IMG/VR virus record: IMGVR_UViG_3300032047_001945
Location: 1-23,619 of that record
DNA from: a virus
Strand: one strand, 5' to 3'
Length of the DNA: 23,619 nucleotides
Below, piece after piece: positions 8,366 to 13,895 of the stretch (the stretch's first letter is position 1; the number at the start of each line of letters is the position of its first letter). The position numbers and the translations under genes were made by a program. The notes under the pieces are model-generated. The model had not been told where the DNA came from. It did not search any database and was given only the letters and a program-made list of their open reading frames with translations.

Positions 8366-8695
8366 TTACCAGTCTAAGTAGGCAAGGCCAGCCCATTGCA
8401 CCTCCGGGTCAAAGTGATACAACGGATTCCCTTCAGCTTCGTCACGGTCCCATGACTGCACCTCGACCATCTCGAAAGCTGTATAAGTTGAATCACCGCC
8501 TACCCAGCGCAGCGCGACGTTGTAACAGTCAAAATCCGCCTCATGGTTCAGCATTATCATGTAGGCCATTGCGCGCTTAGATCGCAGCCTTGACCAGCCT
8601 GAAACCGTCATAGCCCAGTCTACAGTTCGCGCTCCCACAGTTATTTCAACTCTAACCTTTTCAGGTGGCCATCCTTTCAATTTTAACGTTTTCAT
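8366..8695 (-). CDS. Hypothetical protein, 109 aa
   Basis: Family not recognised. ATG is preceded by AAGGAGGACAC, one of the strongest ribosome sites in the window and a member of the GAGGACA box group. The product is Trp-rich and soluble (WPPEKVRVEITVG, VDWAMTVSGWSRLRSKRAMAY, VALRWVGGDSTYTAFEMVEV) with no membrane segment or zinc motif. It is the second of two small leftward genes between the replication operon and the methyltransferase, a place where phages often carry host-takeover or anti-defence genes. That role is only a possibility here. A hairpin with a GAAA loop precedes its ribosome site. Confidence 0.72.
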   Translation of the reverse strand: MKTLKLKGWPPEKVRVEITVGARTVDWAMTVSGWSRLRSKRAMAYMIMLNHEADFDCYNVALRWVGGDSTYTAFEMVEVQSWDRDEAEGNPLYHFDPEVQWAGLAYLDW

Positions 8696-8704
8696 GTGTC
8701 CTCC

Positions 8705-8718
8705 TTGCCCCTTTCGGG
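8705..8718 (-). promoter_or_regulatory. GC hairpin with GAAA tetraloop before the 8695 ribosome site
   Basis: On the minus strand GCCCC-GAAA-GGGGC forms a five-bp all-GC stem closed by a GNRA-type loop, followed at once by AAGGAGG and the ATG at 8695. It is not followed by a U-run, so an intrinsic terminator is unlikely. It could space, protect or regulate the downstream start. Confidence 0.5.
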
Positions 8719-8730
8719 GCTGTGAAATTG

Positions 8731-9006
8731 TTAGTTTTGTTTTACGTATTCAAGACATGCGTTGACTGCCTCGTCTCTCGAAAGCCGAGGGAAAAAACTC
8801 ATTTCATATCCTACACTATCGTCGGCATCTAATTCTAACGCTGAAACAGACGAGCCATTTTTATACAAGTAACCAACGTTCCCCACCAAAACCGTCCAAT
8901 ATATCTCTCCGCCAAATAATGCTTCGCAGACACTATACGTTTTGCCGTTCATTTGGGCCCAACCGGTTTTTTCTAGCTTTGCTTTAAGTGTGTGTGCGTT
9001 TGTCAT
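8731..9006 (-). CDS. Hypothetical protein, 91 aa
   Basis: Start set at ATG 9006 because AGAGAGGACACA lies immediately before it; an in-frame upstream ATG at 9036 falls in the hairpin leader and has no ribosome site. The product (MTNAHTLKAKLEKTGWAQ...) has no recognised domain. It is mixed alpha/beta by eye, slightly acidic, with no signal peptide or TM segment. It is the first gene of a two-gene leftward transcript, fed by a promoter at 9054-9082, with the gene at 8695 35 bases downstream. Confidence 0.72.
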   Translation of the reverse strand: MTNAHTLKAKLEKTGWAQMNGKTYSVCEALFGGEIYWTVLVGNVGYLYKNGSSVSALELDADDSVGYEMSFFPRLSRDEAVNACLEYVKQN

Positions 9007-9020
9007 TGTGTCCTCTCTAC

Positions 9021-9042
9021 GAGGGGGGCTGTTCATCCCCTC
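9021..9042 (-). promoter_or_regulatory. GC-rich hairpin in the leader of the 9006 gene
   Basis: The arms GAGGGG and CCCCTC (six bp, ten-base loop) lie between the predicted transcription start and the ribosome site at 9010-9018, two bases from the latter. No U-run follows. Its position matches that of the hairpin before the 8695 gene. Confidence 0.45.
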
Positions 9043-9053
9043 ATGTACAAGAT

Positions 9054-9082
9054 TCTATACATTTGAAAACATGGGTCAACAA
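9054..9082 (-). promoter_or_regulatory. Leftward sigma70-type promoter
   Basis: On the minus strand there is a -35 TTGTTG (9077-9082), a 17-base spacer and a -10 TATAGA (9054-9059). It reads into the hairpin leader and the 91-aa gene. The spacing is ideal and the region is AT-rich and gene-free. Confidence 0.6.
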
Positions 9083-9101
9083 CTATTTTATTTTTTCTAC
9101 A

Positions 9102-9131
9102 TTGTTGCACATTTTAATCAGATGATATACG
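9102..9131 (+). promoter_or_regulatory. Rightward sigma70-type promoter
   Basis: TTGTTG (9102-9107), an 18-base spacer and TATACG (9126-9131). Transcription would start about 20 bases before the ribosome site (AAGGAG, 9146-9151) of the 27-aa peptide gene, leading into the methyltransferase locus. Confidence 0.5.
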
Positions 9132-9156
9132 CTCTCAAAACAACCAAGGAGTTTGT

Positions 9157-9240
9157 ATGTCTGACATTATTGCACATCTTTTGTTTGCTGGCCTCTTGGC
9201 CATAATGGTACTTGCTGAGTTCATACGGGTGAGCATGTGA
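9157..9240 (+). CDS. 27-aa membrane peptide upstream of the methyltransferase
   Basis: A short frame, ATG 9157 to TGA 9238-9240, with a strong AAGGAG ribosome site at 9146-9151 and a plausible promoter just upstream. The peptide starts MSDIIAHLLFAGLLAIMV and ends AEFIRVSM; residues 5-20 are a continuous hydrophobic helix, so one membrane segment is likely. Its stop codon overlaps the GTG start of the methyltransferase, and the ATG of the nested frame follows directly, so it may act as a leader that couples translation. It may also be a functional micropeptide. I know of no family it belongs to. Confidence 0.55.
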   Translation: MSDIIAHLLFAGLLAIMVLAEFIRVSM

Positions 9241-10280
9241 ATGAGTTGGCACTATTTGCAGGAGCAGGAGGGGGTCTGTTGGGATCGCGCCTCCTTGGAT
9301 GGCGCACCAAATGCGCTGTTGAAATTGATGCCTATGCCAGAAGCGTCTTGCTTGCCCGGCAAAGAGATGGGCACCTTGAACCGTTCCCGATCTGGGACGA
9401 TGTCTGCACGTTCGACGGCAGACCGTGGAGAGGTTCAATTGATGTTATTTCCGGGGGTTTTCCATGTCAGGACATCGCAGCCTGTGGCAAAGGTGCGGGT
9501 ATTACCGGCGCACGTTCAGGATTATTTTTTGAAATGCTGCGAATTGTTAAAGAAGTACAACCTCGATTTGTCTTCGCGGAAAACTCACCAAACTTGCGCA
9601 CTAGAGGACTGCAAGAAGTTATCGAAGGGCTTGACCGCTTGGGGTATGATGTCAGATGGTGTGTTTTGGGAGCTTGGCACGTTGGCGCGCCCCATAAAAG
9701 GAACCGAATGTGGGTCCTTGGGCACCGTTCCAACGCCGCTGGCCAGCAAAAACCTCTGGCCCACCCCAACAGTGCACGGCAACAACAACCGCAAAGGCCT
9801 GACGCAGAAGAGTGGCGACGGGCTATCAACTTCGGTGAAGCGTCAAATGTGGGCAACACCCAAGGCTTGGGACTCCAGAAACATACTAGACCCCTTGGCG
9901 TACTTTCACAGGAACTCACCGCCATTGAGCGCAGCGGTTCATTATTGGCCCACTCCGCTAGCGTCGGATCATCGAGATCGGGGGAATTTGTCAAGCCCCT
10001 GCATACAACGCCGAAAGGCGAAAGGAAAGCAGATCAGTTTATCGGCCTCGGTTTCGATCAAGTCTGGGCAATTGAACCCGACGTGGGTCGAGTGGCTAAT
10101 GGGGTGGCCGCTAGGGTGGACCGACTTAGAGCCATTGGAAACGGACAAGTACCAGCAGTGGCTGTTCTTGCATTTGAAATCCTAAGTGCTGGCCTAATTA
10201 CAGGAAGCGAAAGCAGCACCAAGCATGAAACATATGCCACATCCGCCGCCCAGCAGCACAAAGAAGATGCCAATGGTTGA
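9237..10280 (+). CDS. C5-cytosine DNA methyltransferase (Dcm-like)
   Basis: 347 aa, GTG start; motif I begins at residue 5, so no later start is possible. Conserved motifs in order: motif I LALFAGAGGG (4-13) for SAM, motif IV GGFPCQDIA with catalytic Cys77, motif VI variant FAENSPNL (Glu115; ENS rather than ENV), motif VIII GAPHKRNRMW (150-159), then a variable target-recognition stretch (about 165-275), and a C-terminal EPDVGRVANG (280-289) with motif X AIGNGQVPAVA (299-309). The enzyme methylates cytosine at carbon 5 in a specific DNA site, probably to protect phage DNA. No restriction partner is seen nearby. The ribosome site GGGTGAG lies a few bases upstream. The whole gene except its ends is overlapped by a second long frame (9241-10185). 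Confidence 0.93.
   Translation: MNELALFAGAGGGLLGSRLLGWRTKCAVEIDAYARSVLLARQRDGHLEPFPIWDDVCTFDGRPWRGSIDVISGGFPCQDIAACGKGAGITGARSGLFFEMLRIVKEVQPRFVFAENSPNLRTRGLQEVIEGLDRLGYDVRWCVLGAWHVGAPHKRNRMWVLGHRSNAAGQQKPLAHPNSARQQQPQRPDAEEWRRAINFGEASNVGNTQGLGLQKHTRPLGVLSQELTAIERSGSLLAHSASVGSSRSGEFVKPLHTTPKGERKADQFIGLGFDQVWAIEPDVGRVANGVAARVDRLRAIGNGQVPAVAVLAFEILSAGLITGSESSTKHETYATSAAQQHKEDANG
9241..10185 (+). CDS. Nested +1-frame protein inside the methyltransferase gene
   Basis: 314 codons without a stop, entirely inside the methyltransferase gene in the +1 frame. ATG 9241 directly follows the stop of the 27-aa peptide and sits about eight bases after GGGTGAG. The product has internal repeats: VPTPLAS (163-169), WPTPTV (173-178), WATPKA (204-209) and WPTPLASD (236-243). 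It ends with LNPTWVEWLMGWPLGWTDL (278-296). From memory, the PTP-repeat plus LNP-WVEWLMG-P-GWT layout is a recurring phage protein type found beside or within cytosine methyltransferase loci and often left as hypothetical or methyltransferase-like. The middle (TAWGMMSDGVFWELG, 132-146) also fits that type. The function is unknown; a target-recognition or partner subunit is a guess. Confidence 0.6.
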   Translation: MSWHYLQEQEGVCWDRASLDGAPNALLKLMPMPEASCLPGKEMGTLNRSRSGTMSARSTADRGEVQLMLFPGVFHVRTSQPVAKVRVLPAHVQDYFLKCCELLKKYNLDLSSRKTHQTCALEDCKKLSKGLTAWGMMSDGVFWELGTLARPIKGTECGSLGTVPTPLASKNLWPTPTVHGNNNRKGLTQKSGDGLSTSVKRQMWATPKAWDSRNILDPLAYFHRNSPPLSAAVHYWPTPLASDHRDRGNLSSPCIQRRKAKGKQISLSASVSIKSGQLNPTWVEWLMGWPLGWTDLEPLETDKYQQWLFLHLKS

Positions 10281-10288
10281 CGCTAGCA

Positions 10289-10519
10289 TCACATCGTCGT
10301 GCGACACTTCAGCCCCTTCATCTCTGGCGTTTCACATTCCAGAAAGTATTGATCGAGGTCATAGGCCTCTGCACGTTCTGCAATGGCCTCTGGTACAGTT
10401 AGCCAGCCCTCAAGCACTTTGATGCCGTGCAGCCTGCAAACAAAGGCAAAGGCCACACCATCAGGTGCCTCAAGTGGCTCAACACAACCCAGTAACAAAA
10501 AGAAAAGAAGTCTCCACAT
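10289..10519 (-). CDS. Small lipoprotein (o-spanin-like or exclusion protein)
   Basis: 76 aa from ATG 10519, preferred over the in-frame ATG 10531 because GGGG lies six bases before it. The N-terminus is a short signal peptide with a lipobox, MWRLLFFLLLGC, predicting lipidation at Cys12 and a mature chain of about 65 residues with Cys28, Cys62 and Cys72. Residue +2 is Val, not Asp, so outer-membrane sorting is expected in a Gram-negative cell. It could be the outer-membrane spanin of the lysis cassette (endolysin-like and coiled-coil/TM genes lie upstream on the same strand), or a superinfection-exclusion lipoprotein. The intervening gene on the opposite strand makes the first less certain. 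Confidence 0.65.
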   Translation of the reverse strand: MWRLLFFLLLGCVEPLEAPDGVAFAFVCRLHGIKVLEGWLTVPEAIAERAEAYDLDQYFLECETPEMKGLKCRTTM

Positions 10520-10545
10520 TTTGAACCCCATAGTAAGAGGATAGC

Positions 10546-10851
10546 ATGAGCGAAGATCAAAATCTCAAAAAGTACCATCGAAAGTCTAAAAGGCTGCACC
10601 TGAACCTGACAGAAACGCAAATGAATCACATTGACAAGGCGCGCAAGCACCTGAACCGCAGTGAGTTTGTGGTCAAGTGCATTGAGGCTTGTCGGGGCAT
10701 CACTTACGGCATGGCTGAAGAGGTCATCTTTGCAGACCTTGCACCTCATGTGTGCGGCATGTGTAGCACCAAAACCAAGCCCGGTGTCTATATTACTTCA
10801 GCCGTTGGAGACAAGTTGTTCGTATGCAATGACTGTGTTGTGGAGTGGTGA
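10546..10851 (+). CDS. Ribbon-helix-helix plus zinc-ribbon regulator
   Basis: 101 aa, AGAGGA ribosome site five bases before ATG. Residues 16-50 resemble a ribbon-helix-helix DNA-binding domain: a basic strand KRLHLNLTETQ, then helices MNHIDKARKHL and SEFVVKCIEACRG. The C-terminal part has two CXXC pairs, CGMC (70-73) and CNDC about 20 residues later, which fits a zinc ribbon. The protein is probably a DNA-binding regulator. It is the only rightward gene inside the lysis region, and its stop codon abuts the stop of the convergent coiled-coil/TM gene (shared TGATCA). It may control the late or lysis genes; this is inferred from position. Confidence 0.75.
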   Translation: MSEDQNLKKYHRKSKRLHLNLTETQMNHIDKARKHLNRSEFVVKCIEACRGITYGMAEEVIFADLAPHVCGMCSTKTKPGVYITSAVGDKLFVCNDCVVEW

Positions 10852-11178
10852 TCACGGCCTCTGTTCTTTCTTAGACCCTATCTCAAATTCTCCCCATGTG
10901 AAGGCCATGCCGCTGCCTGCTGCAAGGACACTGACCACAATGATGCAAAGTGGTATCAGTGTTTTAGGCTGCAACACAGCCATCCAAAGCTGCATACGTG
11001 ATTCTCTGGCCTTTGTCTGTGCTCTAATCTCGCTGACAAGCGCACGCCTGAAGGCGCGTAGCTCTTCTTTGAGTTCACTAACATCGGCAGACAATGCCTT
11101 GACCTGTTCTTCAAGCCTAACCATTCGCACCTCTTGACGTGATACCGCGTCTAGCGTGCTGGTCGGGCTTGAAGACAT
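10852..11178 (-). CDS. Coiled-coil protein with one C-terminal membrane helix (XhlA/holin-like)
   Basis: 108 aa from ATG 11178, chosen over GTG 11190 because GAGG lies seven bases before it. Residues 17-60 form a charged heptad-rich coiled coil (VRLEEQVKALSADVSELK). Residues 71-93 form one membrane helix (LIPLCIIVVSVLAAGSGMAF), followed by a short charged tail. The order of soluble coiled coil then TM segment resembles XhlA/hemolysin-type phage accessory proteins and some holin partners. It directly follows the L,D-transpeptidase-like gene, whose stop lies within its leader, so a lysis role is likely but not proven. Confidence 0.72.
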   Translation of the reverse strand: MSSSPTSTLDAVSRQEVRMVRLEEQVKALSADVSELKEELRAFRRALVSEIRAQTKARESRMQLWMAVLQPKTLIPLCIIVVSVLAAGSGMAFTWGEFEIGSKKEQRP

Positions 11179-11186
11179 TTGAAACC

Positions 11187-11783
11187 TCACTCACATAATA
11201 GAGTATAGCTGATGGTAGGGCCAAATGCTCGCATAGAATATCGGACGATGGCTAAAAACTCGTCGAAGAAATCAGGGTCAGAAAATACCTGACACCCAGC
11301 AGACCACCTGTCAACGGTTTGGCTCGTTCGGCTGCTGCTTGCACGATGGCAACAAATGCCAAATCTGCCCATGTCTTCAGCCCCATCAAGTTCAATCGTC
11401 GCTGATTTGTCGTTGTCTCGATAGACGACGCACGGGCCTACTTGTAGCAAAGCTTCATATCTGCCCTTGAACGTGCCTAGCTTCCAGAGTCCACGCCACT
11501 GACCGGGCTTGAGAATTGCTGTGCCTTTGACGTTCATGGGGTGTTCTCGATAGTACACGCCCGGATCTGTAGTGATAGGCCATCGCCTGAAGAACCACAT
11601 GCCCTGCCCATCATTCCAACTGACTGTCATCCAATCGTTGAACGTGTTTGAATTGATGTCTGCTGTACGATACCCCACGACATTGACGCTGAACGGCTTT
11701 GAAAACCACACATAATCATTCTTTTTCATGAGGTTTCTGATCATGGTCAGAGTTGGTGGCTTACTGTGTTTGGATTTTGCCAT
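11187..11783 (-). CDS. L,D-transpeptidase-like cell-wall enzyme (probable lysis protein)
   Basis: 198 aa from ATG 11783; ATG 11801 is an alternative start. The key stretch is ICCHRAS (His146) followed by RWSAGCQVF (Ser161, Cys164), which resembles the His-(about 14)-SxGC active site of YkuD-type L,D-transpeptidases. Before it come NVKGTAILKPGQWRGLWKLG and VVYRDND, which I recall from similar phage proteins usually left as hypothetical. L,D-transpeptidases use the Cys to act on peptidoglycan peptide stems; phage relatives might cleave or remodel the wall. Its place between virion genes and a coiled-coil/TM gene supports a lysis role. No signal peptide is present, so export would need a holin. 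It overlaps the upstream gene by 23 bases. Confidence 0.7.
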   Translation of the reverse strand: MAKSKHSKPPTLTMIRNLMKKNDYVWFSKPFSVNVVGYRTADINSNTFNDWMTVSWNDGQGMWFFRRWPITTDPGVYYREHPMNVKGTAILKPGQWRGLWKLGTFKGRYEALLQVGPCVVYRDNDKSATIELDGAEDMGRFGICCHRASSSRTSQTVDRWSAGCQVFSDPDFFDEFLAIVRYSMRAFGPTISYTLLCE

Positions 11784-12144
11784 CGGCCACCATCTGCTCA
11801 TAGAGTCGTTGAATTTGTGGCTTTACAAGTGCACCAAATAGTGCAGCAATCAAAGGCCCGTCAATTGCCTCTAACAGCAAACCGACCACGCCTAACTTCT
11901 CCCACTTGAGCCAATCGTCAGCCTCTTCTGAAAGAGACGCTAGCACCTCGTCCATCTTGTCGGGTCCGGGTATATCGTCAGCCACAATGTCAAGCATCAA
12001 GTCTCTTGCCCGCTCTAGCAAACCATCCCAATTAATTTTGATGTTGATTCCTTTCTTTGGACGTTCTGCCCGTCGTTCTGCGCGCAGTGCTTTGCGCTCG
12101 TCAGCGTCTAGGTTTCTTCTTTCATGTTTTGTGAGTAGTGCCAT
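11761..12144 (-). CDS. Hypothetical protein, basic N-terminus and hydrophobic C-terminal segment
   Basis: 127 aa with an AGAGAGGACAGAC ribosome site of the GAGGACA group. The first 35 residues are very basic (RRAERPKKG and nearby Arg/Lys). Residues 82-107 are hydrophobic (LGVVGLLLEAI-GPLIAALFGALVK), perhaps an amphipathic or membrane hairpin. It lies between the tail hub gene and the L,D-transpeptidase-like gene. It could be a membrane-active lysis protein or a small virion protein; I cannot choose between them. Confidence 0.68.
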   Translation of the reverse strand: MALLTKHERRNLDADERKALRAERRAERPKKGINIKINWDGLLERARDLMLDIVADDIPGPDKMDEVLASLSEEADDWLKWEKLGVVGLLLEAIDGPLIAALFGALVKPQIQRLYEQMVADGKIQTQ

Positions 12145-12161
12145 GTCTGTCCTCTCTTTTG

Positions 12162-13895
12162 TTAAGCGTAGTCACCCGGATCTGCCTGACCTTGATCTGG
12201 GCTTGGTCCCGTTGACTTGTTACCTCTTGCAACATTCTCCACAATTTGCAGGGTTAAATCAATGCGTCCTGTGTCGTTTATCTGATTGCCCTGAACAAGA
12301 GCCACCACATCCTGCAAGTATAACTCTGCATCCGTTAACAGGATCACAGAACCTAGCTCAAGATATGCATATTCTTGGCTGACTTCATAGGTGATGCTTC
12401 TGTGGCTGAACGCCTCTGCTAGTATTCGCCAATTCGTGACCTTGTGCGCAGTCGCATCGTCGTTCACAACTTCAGATGTGAATATTGATTCAGCCTTCAA
12501 GCCGTATTGAAGCTTTGAGCGTTTTGCAAACTCCGATGTGATTTGCTCGCTGTCTGTCAGGTCTGGGTCAGGTGTGTGGATGGCAGAGCGTTGGTGTTCA
12601 CCTTCAACCACGTCATAGCCATACTTGAGTGTGATTTTGTTTCTAAGCTTTGACGGTTGTGTCTGGTACTCCATGCCGGACACTCGCACCACGCCTGGCC
12701 CATGCTCAATAGAGTCAACCGCATCTCTTGACGTTGCAGCATAGTCCCAGAAGACAGGATACAGACCTTGTGCACCAGAGTGCATTGACACAGGCATCAA
12801 AGGCAACAGGTTGTCACTTATCCACTCCCAAGGCGAGACGTTGCTGTCCATAAAAAAATCGAGAAAATAGGCGTTCATCTTTTGACGCACAGCGTTAAAC
12901 CTTCCCCAATCCACCCGCAAAGTTGATTGCTTGAGCACGTATTCCATCACGTCACCCGCTCCACGCGTCAAGCCTCCTGAATCCGTTCTCACAAGCCCAC
13001 CATTTTCACCCTCTGCCGCACCTACCCATTGAACCTGAAACTCTACTGACCTGCAAATTTCAGCAGCAGCCCCAGAAATATCAACAGTGCTCACATAGTT
13101 TCCAAGCCCATCCTGACGATATGAGACAGGCCTCTCATAGTTTATGCCTGCACCAATCTCAATAAGGCCCTCATCAGGTGTCCAGCCCTCTGCCCCTACG
13201 TAATAGATGCGCACTGTTGGGCTCTTTACCCGATGACCTGCAATCAGCAAAGTGCTTGCTTGAGTTGAATCACCCACACGCGTTTCAACCACTTGCGCCC
13301 TCGTGCCGTTGCCCTCAACCACAGTGCCGTCAGGCTGCGTATACACACCGGGCCTGCCAATGACTTGCACATATGGCCTGTTGACCTCTGCATCTCTATA
13401 TCTGGGCCATGTTTCTTTATTGATTCTCTGACTGGATGGAGGCCATTCAGCAACGTCCTCAAATGGTGCCTCTTCAATTGTAAAGCTCACGGGCTCATTG
13501 TATGCGGCATATATAGGCTGACGAACACGACCCGACACAAGAACCTGTCTGTTTTCGTAGGTGTTGCCCTCGATCCATGCACTCAACTCACCTCTTGCAG
13601 TGCTCAAGTCATGACCGTTGCTGACCAGTTTAGCAATGTCAACGGGCCACATCAAATCGAGGCTGATGCTTGTCTGGTCAGGTGCATCTGCCAGCGTCTG
13701 CAATACCGTCTCAAAATCAAGCTCATTGAGCCCACCATCAAAAGAAAGGCTGTCACCGTTCACGTCTTCGATGACAACTGGCTTGGTTGACCATCTGAAA
13801 GTCTGCCCTGCATAATCAACAGACACAAGCATGTACACCTGTGCGTCTCCTAAAAGTTCAGACCAGAACAACCGACGTGTTGCAGCGTATGGCAT
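12162..13895 (-). CDS. Tail hub / tail-tip attachment protein
   Basis: 577 aa from ATG 13895, whose first base overlaps the stop of the upstream tail-tip gene (TGATG); GTG 13898 is a less likely start. There is no motif I can name with certainty. The N-terminal 150 residues (VYMLVSVDYAGQTFRWS, VLVSGRVRQPIYAAYNEPV) look like the beta domains of a baseplate ring protein. The C-terminal half (KLRNKITLKYGYDV, ITYEVSQEYAYLELGSVI) resembles gp27/J-type hub domains. Position fits too: after tape measure and distal tail, before lysis genes. It probably forms the central hub that closes the tail and carries receptor-binding parts. Confidence 0.7.
   Translation of the reverse strand: MPYAATRRLFWSELLGDAQVYMLVSVDYAGQTFRWSTKPVVIEDVNGDSLSFDGGLNELDFETVLQTLADAPDQTSISLDLMWPVDIAKLVSNGHDLSTARGELSAWIEGNTYENRQVLVSGRVRQPIYAAYNEPVSFTIEEAPFEDVAEWPPSSQRINKETWPRYRDAEVNRPYVQVIGRPGVYTQPDGTVVEGNGTRAQVVETRVGDSTQASTLLIAGHRVKSPTVRIYYVGAEGWTPDEGLIEIGAGINYERPVSYRQDGLGNYVSTVDISGAAAEICRSVEFQVQWVGAAEGENGGLVRTDSGGLTRGAGDVMEYVLKQSTLRVDWGRFNAVRQKMNAYFLDFFMDSNVSPWEWISDNLLPLMPVSMHSGAQGLYPVFWDYAATSRDAVDSIEHGPGVVRVSGMEYQTQPSKLRNKITLKYGYDVVEGEHQRSAIHTPDPDLTDSEQITSEFAKRSKLQYGLKAESIFTSEVVNDDATAHKVTNWRILAEAFSHRSITYEVSQEYAYLELGSVILLTDAELYLQDVVALVQGNQINDTGRIDLTLQIVENVARGNKSTGPSPDQGQADPGDYA

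Noticed and set aside
8366-8390. Inverted GCCTA/TAGGC near the 8364/8366 junction as a bidirectional terminator
   Set aside because: Five-bp arms with a 15-base loop and no T-run; not supported.
9467-9994. 175-codon open frame on the minus strand inside the methyltransferase gene
   Set aside because: No motif, no ribosome site, and it lies antisense to two frames that already constrain the DNA; treated as a shadow.
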